This document shows, one piece after another, positions 28,074 through 36,176 of a stretch of DNA of 64,000 nucleotides. The notes below the pieces were generated by a model. The model searched no databases and was not told the origin of the DNA. It worked only from the letters and a program-made list of their open reading frames with translations. Origin of the DNA: Actinokineospora diospyrosa (GTDB lineage Bacteria; Actinomycetota; Actinomycetes; Mycobacteriales; Pseudonocardiaceae); contig NZ_JAMTCO010000002.1 of NCBI RefSeq assembly GCF_024171925.1, positions 1-64,000 on the forward strand. Reading direction: 5' to 3'. Made by a program: the position numbers and the translations under genes. The number at the start of each line of letters is the position of its first letter. Positions within the stretch are counted from its first letter, which is position 1.

Positions 28074-28873
28074 CCCGGGTGTCGACCACCCCGCGGCCCG
28101 CCACTCGCGCGCGGCCCGAGCAGCGCGGCGCGGTGGCCACGTGGGGACCGGCGACGGCGCTGGTCGTCGCGCTGATCGGCCTGTGGGAGTTGGTGACCGC
28201 GCTCGCCGACGTCCCCGCGTACCTGTTCCCCGCGCCGAGCGCCATCGTGCGCGCGGCCGTCGAGGACCGGGAGCTGCTCGTCGCCGCCACCCTCGTCACC
28301 ACCACGGAGGTCGTGCTCGGCCTGCTGGTGGCCGTGGTCGTCGCGCTGCTGATCGCGGTGGCGCTGCACTTCTCGGCGATCCTGCGCACGACCGTGTTCC
28401 CGCTGCTCATCGCCTCGCAGACGGTGCCGATCGTGGTGCTGGCCCCGATCCTGGCGATCGTGTTCGGCTACGGCGTCGAGCCCAAGCTCGTGATCGTCGC
28501 GTTGATCTGCTTCTTCCCGATCGTCGTCAACACCCTCGACGGGCTGCGCTCGGTCGACCCCGACCTGCCCCGGCTGATGCGGACCCTCTCAGCCACCCGC
28601 TGGGCGATCTTCAGCAAGGTCGAGTTCCCCTCCGCGCTACCGCGGCTGTTCTCCGGCCTGCGCGTCGCGGTCACCTACGCCCCGATCGGCGCGGTGTTCG
28701 GCGAGTGGTCCGGCTCGACTGACGGACTCGGTTTCGTGATGCTGCAGGCCACCCCGCAGCTGCGCACCGCGTTGGTGTTCGCCGCGATCGCGGTGCTCAC
28801 CGTCGAGTCCGTCGCCCTCTTCCTGCTCGTGCGGCTGGTGGAGAACGTCACCCTCAGATGGAACCGGAGGTGA
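28070..28873 (+). CDS. thiX: ABC importer permease, thiamine-pyrimidine type
   Basis: A 267-residue BPD_transp_1 permease with about six membrane segments. The EAA-like loop is TLSATRWAIFSKVEFPSALP. The GTG start overlaps the ATPase stop (GTGA). Length and order match ThiX of ThiXYZ importers. Confidence 0.83.
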   Translation: MTRVSTTPRPATRARPEQRGAVATWGPATALVVALIGLWELVTALADVPAYLFPAPSAIVRAAVEDRELLVAATLVTTTEVVLGLLVAVVVALLIAVALHFSAILRTTVFPLLIASQTVPIVVLAPILAIVFGYGVEPKLVIVALICFFPIVVNTLDGLRSVDPDLPRLMRTLSATRWAIFSKVEFPSALPRLFSGLRVAVTYAPIGAVFGEWSGSTDGLGFVMLQATPQLRTALVFAAIAVLTVESVALFLLVRLVENVTLRWNRR

Positions 28874-28878
28874 GCGCC

Positions 28879-29895
28879 TTGATCGGCGCTTCTCGACAGG
28901 TGGTCCGACGCGCGGCCGCGGCGGTGTTCGCCGTCTCGCTGCTCGCGGCGGGGTGTGGGGAAGGGGACAGCGCCCAGCCCGGCGGCAACGCCGAGGTGCG
29001 GGTGCTGATGGACTGGTTCCCCAACCCCGACCACGTCGGCCTCTACACCGCCCAGGACAAGGGGTTCTTCACCGCGGCGAACCTCAACGTGACGCTGACC
29101 CCGCCGTCCAACCCGGCCGACCCGCTCAAGCTCGTCGCCGCCAAGCAGGTCGAACTCGGGATCTCCTACGAGCCCGACGTGCTGATGGCCGCCGAGCAGG
29201 ACTTGCCGCTGGTCGCCGTCGCCGCGCTGGTCCCGGTCGCGCTGAACTCGTTGATGGCCGTGGGGACCTCGCCGGTGAAGTCACCCGGGGACCTGGCGGG
29301 CAAGACCGTCGGCACCGCCGGGTTGCCCTCCGATGACGTGTACCTCAAGCAGATCGCCGCCAAGCACGGGGTGGACCTCAACTCGGTCAAGAAGGTCAAC
29401 GTCAGCTCAAACCTGGTGGCGGCCATGCTGTCCGGGCAGGTCGACGCCACCATCGGTGCCTACCGCAACATCGAGGGCGTGCAGTTGGCGCAGGAGGGCA
29501 AGCAGCCCTTCATCGTGCCGGTGACCGACGCCGGGGTGCCGGAGTACAACGAGCTCGTGCTGGTGGCCAACCGCGACCGGTTGCGCGACGACGCCGGGTA
29601 CCGCGACGCGGTGAAGCGGTTCGTCGCCGCCCTCGGCAAGGGCGTCGCCGCCGCGCAGGGGGAGCCCAGCTTCGCCACCACGTCGATCAGCAAGGTCGCG
29701 ACCGGCTACGACGCGGCGGTCATCGAGAAGATGGTGGCCGCGACGCTCCCGCTGCTGCGCAACCCGCGCGGGTTCGGTCGGATGGACCCGGCGAAGTGGC
29801 AGTCGTTCGCCGATTGGCTGCACACCGAGGGCATGGTCAAACGGCCCATCGACGCCGGACCGCTGGTGACCAACGACTACGTGCCTGCCGAGTAG
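28879..29895 (+). CDS. thiY: Thi5/NMT1-like lipoprotein, pyrimidine-binding
   Basis: A 338-residue substrate-binding lipoprotein. The signal ends in the lipobox LLAAGC. LMDWFPNPDHVGLYTAQDKGFF and KLVAAKQVELGISYEPD are hallmark motifs of the THI5/ThiY family, which binds formylaminopyrimidine-type thiamine precursors. TTG 28879 is chosen because GGAGG (28866-28870, overlapping the permease end) lies 8 bases before it. GTG 28870 is the alternative. The protein looks complete to its normal end (TNDYVPAE), which matters for the truncated gene that follows. Confidence 0.83.
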   Translation: MIGASRQVVRRAAAAVFAVSLLAAGCGEGDSAQPGGNAEVRVLMDWFPNPDHVGLYTAQDKGFFTAANLNVTLTPPSNPADPLKLVAAKQVELGISYEPDVLMAAEQDLPLVAVAALVPVALNSLMAVGTSPVKSPGDLAGKTVGTAGLPSDDVYLKQIAAKHGVDLNSVKKVNVSSNLVAAMLSGQVDATIGAYRNIEGVQLAQEGKQPFIVPVTDAGVPEYNELVLVANRDRLRDDAGYRDAVKRFVAALGKGVAAAQGEPSFATTSISKVATGYDAAVIEKMVAATLPLLRNPRGFGRMDPAKWQSFADWLHTEGMVKRPIDAGPLVTNDYVPAE

Positions 29896-29929
29896 GACTT
29901 CGACGGTCCGGGGGAACGCGTTCCGCGGG

Positions 29930-30367
29930 ATGAGCAGCGACGTGTTCTCGTTCACCTTCCCGCAGGAGGTGATGCCGCGGGAGCTGGGGTTGCGGGTGGG
30001 GGAGTACGTCCACTCGGTGGGGTCGCTGCACATCTACGACCCGGACACCGAGCGGGTCGACGCGGTGCTGGCCGACCCGGCCGGGCGCGCGGCCCCTGAG
30101 TGGTCGTTCCCGAGCATGCCCGAGGGCGACAACTGGCCGCACATCAGGGAAGTGCTGCGGATCGAGGAGGCGCTGCGCACCGGCGGCCACCTCGGGTCCA
30201 CTGTGGATCTACCGGAGTACTGGGCGGACGTGGCGCGGCTGCTCGAGCTGCACCGGCGGGTCCGCGCGAACGAGGTGGTGGACGGGGACCTGCTGTCCTC
30301 GCTGCCGCCGCTGTACCGACACCTGGTCACGCACTGGCAGCCGCGGGTCGCGGCGCCGACGAGCTAA
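29930..30367 (+). CDS. 5'-truncated thymidylate-synthase-family protein (CMP hydroxymethylase-like)
   Basis: A 145-residue open frame matching only the C-terminal part of the ThyA fold. SSDVFSFTFPQE and LGLRVGEYVHSVGSLHIYD correspond to the NIASYALL and GDFVHTxGDxHxY segments of ThyA. About 150 N-terminal residues, including the catalytic Cys, are absent because the thiY stop lies only 34 bases upstream. Asp4 falls where ThyA has the uracil-reading Asn (Asn177 in E. coli). Asp there is the hallmark of cytosine-specific hydroxymethylases. In-frame codons just before the ATG read RGNAFRG, apparently a remnant of the RSND-type motif. It may be a decaying gene or a domain with a new role. No good ribosome site is seen. 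Confidence 0.65.
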   Translation: MSSDVFSFTFPQEVMPRELGLRVGEYVHSVGSLHIYDPDTERVDAVLADPAGRAAPEWSFPSMPEGDNWPHIREVLRIEEALRTGGHLGSTVDLPEYWADVARLLELHRRVRANEVVDGDLLSSLPPLYRHLVTHWQPRVAAPTS

Positions 30368-30376
30368 GGGGACGGT

Positions 30377-31132
30377 TTGGGCACCGACTGGAGGCAGGAC
30401 ACCGGGGTCGCCGACGGGTTCGACGCCTACGACGACCTGCCGGAGCGGGTACTGGGCTACCCCGAGGTCTTCCGCGGGCTGCGGCTCGACGACCCCGACG
30501 TGCGCACCGTGCTCGACTACGGCTGCGGTCCGGGCAAGGTCGCGCTGCGGGCCGCGGGCGGGTTCGACGTGGACGTGGTCGCGGTCGACATCTCCGAGCG
30601 GATGCTGCGCATCGCCAAGGACAGCAGACCGCACCCCAGGGTGGACTACCACCACGTCGAGTCCGGCAAGCTCGGGTTCCTGCCCGACGGGGCCGTGGAC
30701 GCGGCCATGTCGTGCTACGTGTTCATCAACATCGGCGACCTCGACGCGATCCGGGCCATCGCCGCCGAGGTGCACCGGGTCCTGCGCCCCGGCGGCCGCT
30801 ACGCCGTGCTGGACACCAACCCCGACACCACCGGCGTCGAGTTCGCCACCTTCCGCAGTGGCGACCCGGGCGCGTCGTACACCACGGGCCAGCGGCGGCG
30901 GGTCCTGCTGAACCAGCCCGGCGGCGGGGTGCTGGAGTTGTCGGACCACCACTGGCCCCGTTCGACTTACGGCGACGTGCTGATCGGGGCGGGTTTCGCC
31001 GCGGTCGAGTACGCGACCCCGCTGCTCGACCCCCGCGAGCACGGGGCCCTGGTCGGCGGCACGTTGCTCGGTGTTGAGCGGCCCGCGGAGGCTGTAGCCG
31101 CTCCGTTCCTCATCGCGACAGGGGTGAAGTGA
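30377..31132 (+). CDS. Class I SAM-dependent methyltransferase
   Basis: A 251-residue methyltransferase. The SAM-binding motif I is VLDYGCGPGKVAL, followed by VVAVDISERML and the post-motif strand AAMSCYVFINIGD. TTG 30377 follows AAGGGG at 5 bases. It lies 9 bases past the ThyA-like gene and overlaps the next gene, so it is in the same operon. In a bacimethrin-type route it would O-methylate 5-hydroxymethylcytosine. This is inferred from context, since the sequence alone does not fix the acceptor. Confidence 0.8.
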   Translation: MGTDWRQDTGVADGFDAYDDLPERVLGYPEVFRGLRLDDPDVRTVLDYGCGPGKVALRAAGGFDVDVVAVDISERMLRIAKDSRPHPRVDYHHVESGKLGFLPDGAVDAAMSCYVFINIGDLDAIRAIAAEVHRVLRPGGRYAVLDTNPDTTGVEFATFRSGDPGASYTTGQRRRVLLNQPGGGVLELSDHHWPRSTYGDVLIGAGFAAVEYATPLLDPREHGALVGGTLLGVERPAEAVAAPFLIATGVK

Positions 31133-31569
31133 TGGCGGTCGTGTTCCTGGGTGGCCCGTTCAAGGCACTGGTCGACGCGGACGGGGTGATGCGCCCCGAC
31201 GAGCGCGCCCGGTTGGAGTCGATCATCGCTGGGCTGGAATCAGCTGGTCACACGGTTTACAACGCCCACCGGCGCGAAGGGTGGGGCGCGAAGTTCCTGA
31301 CCCCGGCGGAGTGCACCCGGCTGGACCTGGACGAGATCACCGCCAGCGACGTGTTCGTGGCGTTCCCCGGTTCTCCCGCCTCGCCAGGCACCCACATCGA
31401 GATCGGCTGGGCTTCCGCGCTCGGTAAGCCTGTCGTGCTGCTCTTGGAGGAAGGGGTGGAGTACGCGTTCCTTGTGCGCGGGCTGCACACGGTCACCAAT
31501 GTGACCTACCTGACCTTGGCCCCCGGCGAAGACCCCACTGAGCGGGTTGTCGCCGTTGTATCCACATGA
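31132..31569 (+). CDS. Nucleoside 2-deoxyribosyltransferase-fold nucleotide N-glycosidase
   Basis: A 145-residue protein. FLGGPF, the ASDVFVAFPGSPASPGTHIEIGWA segment and a C-terminal aromatic region define the NDT fold, with Glu90 as the likely nucleophile. Members such as MilB and BlsM hydrolyse (hydroxymethyl-)CMP to the free base, and the pairing with a ThyA-family gene is the MilA/MilB signature. ATG 31132 shares its A with the previous stop. The downstream HAD gene overlaps it by ATGA. Confidence 0.8.
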   Translation: MAVVFLGGPFKALVDADGVMRPDERARLESIIAGLESAGHTVYNAHRREGWGAKFLTPAECTRLDLDEITASDVFVAFPGSPASPGTHIEIGWASALGKPVVLLLEEGVEYAFLVRGLHTVTNVTYLTLAPGEDPTERVVAVVST

Positions 31570-32330
31570 GCCTCGCGGACATATTCGACGGCTACATCGT
31601 TGATCTCGACGGTGTGGTCCACCTCGGCTGGGAACCTCTGCCTGGCGCTGTCGACACCCTCCGGGAACTCAGCAGGCGGGGTAAGAGGGTGGTGTACCTG
31701 ACCAACGAGCCTCGGTACGCGCGAACCTCCATCACGTCTCGGCTGCGGGGGTTCGGGCTGGACGTGGCCGCCGATTCCGTGGTGACCTCTGGCTGGGCGG
31801 CCGCAATACGCGTCGCCGAGGGCGGGGCTTCGGTGTACGTGATCGGATCGGCCGAGCTACGGGCTGAGGTGACCCGCGCGGGCGGGGTAGTCCTATCTGC
31901 TGCCGATGCCTCTACCGCCGACCGCATCCTCGTCGCAGGCCATAGCGACTTTTCCTACGCCGAACTACGCGCCGCTTGCCGAGCCGGTGCTGCGGGCGCT
32001 GAGCTGTTCGCCGCCAACCGGGACGCGACCTTCCCCATGCCAGACGGCCCTTGGCCCGCCACCGGCGCGATCCTGGCTGCGGTGGAGACGGCTCTGGGCC
32101 AGAGCGCCACCGCGGTGGGCAAGCCCGAACCCGCCATCTTCCGACTGGCCCAATCGCGGCTCGGCCCACTGACGACAGTGGTCATCGGCGACCGCCCGGA
32201 CACCGACATCCTGGGCGGTCGCAGAGCGGGCTTGCCCACCATCCTGGTCGGCTCCGCCCCGGTGACCGCCGAGACCCGCCCGGACCACATCATCGCCGAC
32301 CTCCCCGGCCTGCTCGCCAGGTCGCTGTGA
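31566..32330 (+). CDS. HAD-IIA family phosphatase (NagD-like)
   Basis: A 254-residue HAD hydrolase. Asp13 and Asp15 (IVDLDGVVH) are the nucleophile and acid. TNEPRYART is motif II, VGKPEPAIF motif III and VVIGDRPDTDI motif IV. The cap is of the C2a type. It is last in the operon, overlapping the glycosidase gene by ATGA. A role in dephosphorylating a nucleotide or pyrimidine phosphate fits the context but is unproven. Confidence 0.85.
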   Translation: MSLADIFDGYIVDLDGVVHLGWEPLPGAVDTLRELSRRGKRVVYLTNEPRYARTSITSRLRGFGLDVAADSVVTSGWAAAIRVAEGGASVYVIGSAELRAEVTRAGGVVLSAADASTADRILVAGHSDFSYAELRAACRAGAAGAELFAANRDATFPMPDGPWPATGAILAAVETALGQSATAVGKPEPAIFRLAQSRLGPLTTVVIGDRPDTDILGGRRAGLPTILVGSAPVTAETRPDHIIADLPGLLARSL

Positions 32331-32341
32331 CTAGTGGCTAG

Positions 32342-33016
32342 CTAGACCGGCCACTGCTCCAGGCGCCAAGCGGCGTCCCAGAAGAGGTACTCGTGGCGGC
32401 CTGCGGTGTGGTTGTGCTTGCGGATCAAGGCGTGCTCGGCGGGGGAGGACTCTTCAGCCAGGCGGGCGGTGGCGGCCAAGACCTGGTCTGTGACGGATTG
32501 GAAGGCAGGGTCGGCGTAGGCGTCGATCCAGCGGGCATAGAGGGGGTCCGGGGAGCCTGCGGAGCGGAGGTGGGCGCCTACGCGGGCATAGAGCCAGTAG
32601 CAGGGGAGGACAGCGCCCACTGCTTCGGCGTAAGAGCCGCGGTACGCCGAGGCGAGTAGGTAGCTGGTGTAGGCGACTGTGGTGGGAGTGATGGGTTCGG
32701 CTGCTGCGGCGGTGGCGGATGTGCCGAGTTCAGCTAAGAGGGATGCGTGGAGTTCTTGCTCAGCTGCGACGGCGTTGGCGCTGTGGGCGGCGAACATGGT
32801 GACATCTGCGTCGTGGTGGGCTTTGGTGGCGCAGAGGGCCAGGACGCGGGCGTAGTCGCGGAGGTAGTGCGCGTCTTGGGTGATGAAGTGGCGGAAGGCG
32901 GCGCGGGGGAGGGTTCCGTCGGATAGGCCGGTGATGAAGGGGTGGGCAAGAACGGCGGCGTGGATGTGCTCGATGTCAGACCAGAGTGTGGATAGGAATT
33001 GGTTCCCATTGATCAT
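32342..33016 (-). CDS. tenA: TenA family aminopyrimidine aminohydrolase (thiaminase II)
   Basis: A 224-residue TenA. Asp48 and Tyr51 (FITQDAHYL), nucleophile Cys139 (LPCYWLY) and the C-terminal EYLFWDAAW match the thiaminase II active site, which releases hydroxymethylpyrimidine from degraded thiamine. It is convergent with the pyrimidine importer operon, 11 bases from its end, and its promoter lies against the DnaA-box array. Together with ThiXYZ this supports pyrimidine salvage. Confidence 0.93.
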   Translation of the reverse strand: MINGNQFLSTLWSDIEHIHAAVLAHPFITGLSDGTLPRAAFRHFITQDAHYLRDYARVLALCATKAHHDADVTMFAAHSANAVAAEQELHASLLAELGTSATAAAAEPITPTTVAYTSYLLASAYRGSYAEAVGAVLPCYWLYARVGAHLRSAGSPDPLYARWIDAYADPAFQSVTDQVLAATARLAEESSPAEHALIRKHNHTAGRHEYLFWDAAWRLEQWPV

Positions 33017-33046
33017 GGGGACAGGTTAGTGGGTTGTGGTGGTTGG

Positions 33047-33300
33047 TTGTCCACAACGTCTGCTGGTGCCCACAACGTCTTCTGGTGTCCACAGGGGGGT
33101 GGTTGGTGCTGCCGGTTTGTCGGGCTTCCTCGGTAGGCTGTGTATTGGGGGCTCTTGTGGCGGATGATCTTGTGGGCGTGGTTGTGGTTGTCCACAATGG
33201 TTCTGGTTGTCCACAGGCTCCGGTTGCTGGGCTCGGTTTGTCGGTGCTGCGCGGTAAGCTGTGTATTTGGGGGCTTTCGATCAGGTTGATCTTGGCGTAG
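33047..33300 (-). repeat. DnaA-box array, inverted copy 2
   Basis: Two units of the ~130-bp repeat lie in opposite orientation to copy 1. Box-like nonamers start at 33047 (TTGTCCACA), 33066 (GTGCCCACA), 33085 (GTGTCCACA), 33188 and 33207 (both TTGTCCACA), always 19 bp apart within a group. Each group is followed by the core GGCTGTGTATTGGGGGCT or a close variant and by GATCTTG. The array sits about 30 bases upstream of the tenA start. Confidence 0.85.
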
Positions 33301-33408
33301 GCCGTGGTTGGGGGTGCGGGGCAAGGGATTCGGGCCTCCGCCTTCGGCTCCGGGGGACGCCTCGTTGCCTGGCGGCAACATCGGGCCCGATCCGCGACAA
33401 TGCGACGA

Positions 33409-33552
33409 GCTCGATGGGGCGAACTTGTTTTGCGCGGGGCCCCTACAACACCCGACGCAGAACCGCAAAGCAGGGGCCCAAAAGCAGGCCCTGCCGCGCG
33501 GAAACGCTACGGGTGTTGTCCCCCCACGCAAAACAAGTTCGCCCCATCGAGC
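33409..33552. repeat. 144-bp fold-back element, copy 2
   Basis: Perfect 26-bp terminal inverted repeats (GCTCGATGGGGCGAACTT outermost) enclose a nested hairpin that folds nearly end to end. It is in reverse orientation to, and one base different from, the element at 20574. The 33301-33408 linker is also shared with copy 1 (20718-20830). Confidence 0.88.
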
Positions 33553-33985
33553 ATTTGGCACCAGCGACTCCGACTGTCCAGGTGCTGGGTAGGTGGGCTG
33601 ACGAGGGCGGGCTGGGATGGCACCGCCGGGTCCGAGTGTCCAAGGGCTGAGTAGGTGGGCTGAGGCGGACCTGACGGGGGCTGGGTTGGCACCGCCGGGT
33701 CCGAGTGTCCAGGCGCTGAGTAGGTGGGCTGAGGCGGACCTGGTGGGGGCTGGGTTTGCACCGCTGGGGCCGACTGCTGAGCAGGTGGGTTGGGGCGGAC
33801 CTGATGAGGGGCGGGTTGGCACCGCTGGGTTCGAGTGTCCAGGGGCTGGGTTGGCAGGGCTGACTCGGCGGGGCTGGGATGGCACCGACTGTTCTGGGTG
33901 TCCAAGGGCTGGGTTGGCTGCCTTAGCTTCAGAGTGTCCGGTGGTCGGCTAGGTGGATTGGGCGGACCTGGCGGGGGGCTGGGGC
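33553..33985. repeat. Tandem array of ~69-bp units (composite repeat copy 2)
   Basis: About six direct units, with starts 69 bp apart where measured (GGCACCGCCGGGTCCGAGTG at 33619 and 33688). Each contains GTGTCCAGGCGCTGAGTAGG and GGGCGGACCTGA-like blocks. The array runs from the fold-back to just before the amidohydrolase stop. No gene is credible in 33017-34013. Confidence 0.85.
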
Positions 33986-34013
33986 GGGGGCGACGGTTGG
34001 GGAGGGGTGGTGG

Positions 34014-35321
34014 TTAGCGGATGCGTTCAAGGACGCGGAGGAATGACTCGTTTGCCTTGGCCAGGACCTCGTCCTCGTCGATGGTGGTGAATACGCCGTC
34101 GTTGAGGAGGAGGGTGCCGTTGACGATTGTGTGGGTGATGTTGGGGCCGCCTGCGGCGAATACCAGGTGGGAGTACAGGTGGTCGGCGTTGCCGGGCTCT
34201 AGTGGGGTGAATGCTTGGTGGTGTAGGTCGACCAGTACTACGTCGGCTTTGCGGCCTACCTCAAGAGAGCCGGTGTCGTGGCCGAGTGCTAGAGCGCCGG
34301 AGCGGGTGGCCATGGACAGCATGTGTGGTGCCTGGAACAGGCTGGCGTCGACTCGGTTGGCTCGGTGGATCAGGGAGCCGAACTTCATCACCTCGAACAG
34401 GTCGCGGCTGTTGTTGCACTCCGCAGCGTCGTGGCCGAGGCCAACTGTGAGGCCGGCGGCCAGCATTTCTGGTATGCGGGCGATTCCGTTGCCCAGCTTG
34501 GCGTTCGATGTCGGGTTGTGTGAGATCTTCGTGTCGGTCTCCCGCATCAGTGCGATCTCGGTGTCCGACAGCCACACGCAGTGCGCGGCGATGCAATCCG
34601 GGCCCAGGATGCCGGTGTCGTAGGCCAACTCCGTCGGTCGCCTGCCGTAGCGGGCTCGCACGGTTTCGACCTCGCCCAGGGACTCGTTCAGGTGGATGTG
34701 GATGCCGGTGTTCAGGTCGTCGGCCAGGCCGCGCGCGTTGACGAGGAGTTCTGGCGATGCCAGGGGCAACCACTCGATGCCGACATAGACCTCGATCCGA
34801 CCGTTGGCCTTGCCGTGCCATTGTTGGTAGGCGGTTTCGTTGTCCGCCAATGTGTCCAGGTTGTGTTCGGCATCCGCGACGTCGTTGGACAGGACGGCGC
34901 GGATGCCGATCTCTTGGGCTGCCCGTCCTAATGAGTCCAGTTGCCGGTACATGTCGTTGACGGTCGTGACTCCGCAGCGAAGGGATTCACTGTAACTCGC
35001 CAAAGCCGCCCAGTACGCCGCTTCCGGGTCCAACGCCCGGATGATCGGGTACCAACAGGTCTCCAGGTACTCCAAGAGGGGGAGATGATCGCTGTACCCC
35101 TTGCCGAGCGCTGTGTGGTAGTGCAGGTCGATCAATCCCGGTAGCACTGCCTTGCCTTCGGCGTCGATGATCCTGCCTTCGGTGGGTACGTCTTCCGCGC
35201 CCGCCGGGTGTATCCCGGTGATCCGATCGCCCTCGATGACGACGGTGCCGCCGTGCAGGACGTCCCCCGCGTCGTTCATGGTGACCACGATGCCGTTGCT
35301 GATGACCAGTGGATCGGACAA
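34014..35321 (-). CDS. Amidohydrolase-family deaminase (TRZ/ATZ/MtaD type)
   Basis: A 435-residue metal hydrolase of the cytosine/guanine/SAH deaminase superfamily. The metal site shows in GLIDLHYHTALGKGYSDH (HxH), HIHLNESLGE, AAHCVWLSD and GLGHDAAECNNSRDLFEVMK. The last has His-Asp where relatives have Thr-Asp. The C-terminal strand GSLEVGRKADVVLVDL is typical. The substrate is uncertain: an adenosine-, guanine- or triazine-like amine. It is divergent from the SDR gene, 84 bases apart. Confidence 0.87.
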   Translation of the reverse strand: MSDPLVISNGIVVTMNDAGDVLHGGTVVIEGDRITGIHPAGAEDVPTEGRIIDAEGKAVLPGLIDLHYHTALGKGYSDHLPLLEYLETCWYPIIRALDPEAAYWAALASYSESLRCGVTTVNDMYRQLDSLGRAAQEIGIRAVLSNDVADAEHNLDTLADNETAYQQWHGKANGRIEVYVGIEWLPLASPELLVNARGLADDLNTGIHIHLNESLGEVETVRARYGRRPTELAYDTGILGPDCIAAHCVWLSDTEIALMRETDTKISHNPTSNAKLGNGIARIPEMLAAGLTVGLGHDAAECNNSRDLFEVMKFGSLIHRANRVDASLFQAPHMLSMATRSGALALGHDTGSLEVGRKADVVLVDLHHQAFTPLEPGNADHLYSHLVFAAGGPNITHTIVNGTLLLNDGVFTTIDEDEVLAKANESFLRVLERIR

Positions 35322-35405
35322 GACGTGCCTCCCCGGTGCGATACTGGCTCGTTGCTACCGACAAGTACTACCGCCTAGAGCGACCGCCACGGGAGTCCGC
35401 GAACC

Positions 35406-36176
35406 ATGTCCGAGTACCTAGACCACCTGTTCGGCCTCACCGGCCGCCGCGCCGTCGTCACCGGCGGCAACTCCGGCATCGGCAAGGGGATGGCGGTGGC
35501 CCTGAGCCGGGCGGGCGCCGAGGTGCTGGTGGTCGGCAGGCGCGTCGACACCCTGGCGGGGACCGCCGCTGAGCTGCGCGAGCACGCCCCGGCCGACTGG
35601 ATCAGCGCCGACCTGGCCGACCGCGCCGAGGTCCACCGGGTCGCCGACGAGGTCCTCGCGCGGCACGGCGCCCCGGACATCCTGGTCAACGCCGCCGCGA
35701 TCAACCTGCGGCCGCCGCTGGGGGAGTTGACCGAGGCCGACTGGGACCTGACCCTGCGCGCCAACCTCGACGCCCCGTTCCTGCTCGGGCAGCGGTTCGG
35801 CCCGCTCATGGCCGCCGCGGGCTGGGGCCGGATCATCAACGTCACCTCCCAGCAGGCGGTCCGCGCGTTCGGCAACAGCGGCGCCTACGGTGCGGCCAAG
35901 GCGGGCCTGGCCGGGCTGACCCGCTCCCAGGCCGAGGCCTGGTCCGCCCACGGCGTGTGCGTCAACTCGGTCGCGCCGGGGTTCGTCCGGACCCCGCTGA
36001 CCGAGGGCCTGTACTCCACCCCGGAGCGGATCGCCGCCCTGGCCGCGCGCACCATGGTCGGCCGCAACGGCGAGGTCACCGACTTCGCGGGCGCCGCGGT
36101 CTTCCTCTCCTCGGCCGCCGCGGTCTACGTGACCGGTCAGATGATCTTCGTGGACGGTGGCTTCTCCGCCACCTGA
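35406..36176 (+). CDS. Short-chain dehydrogenase/reductase
   Basis: A 256-residue classical SDR. The nucleotide-binding motif is VTGGNSGIGKG, with NAAAINLRPP for the NAG-like motif and the YGAAK catalytic pair after INVTSQQ. The C-terminus is VTGQMIFVDGGFSAT. Relatives include 2-deoxygluconate/gluconate 5-dehydrogenases. The substrate cannot be fixed. ATG 35406 gives the normal family length. Confidence 0.9.
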   Translation: MSEYLDHLFGLTGRRAVVTGGNSGIGKGMAVALSRAGAEVLVVGRRVDTLAGTAAELREHAPADWISADLADRAEVHRVADEVLARHGAPDILVNAAAINLRPPLGELTEADWDLTLRANLDAPFLLGQRFGPLMAAAGWGRIINVTSQQAVRAFGNSGAYGAAKAGLAGLTRSQAEAWSAHGVCVNSVAPGFVRTPLTEGLYSTPERIAALAARTMVGRNGEVTDFAGAAVFLSSAAAVYVTGQMIFVDGGFSAT

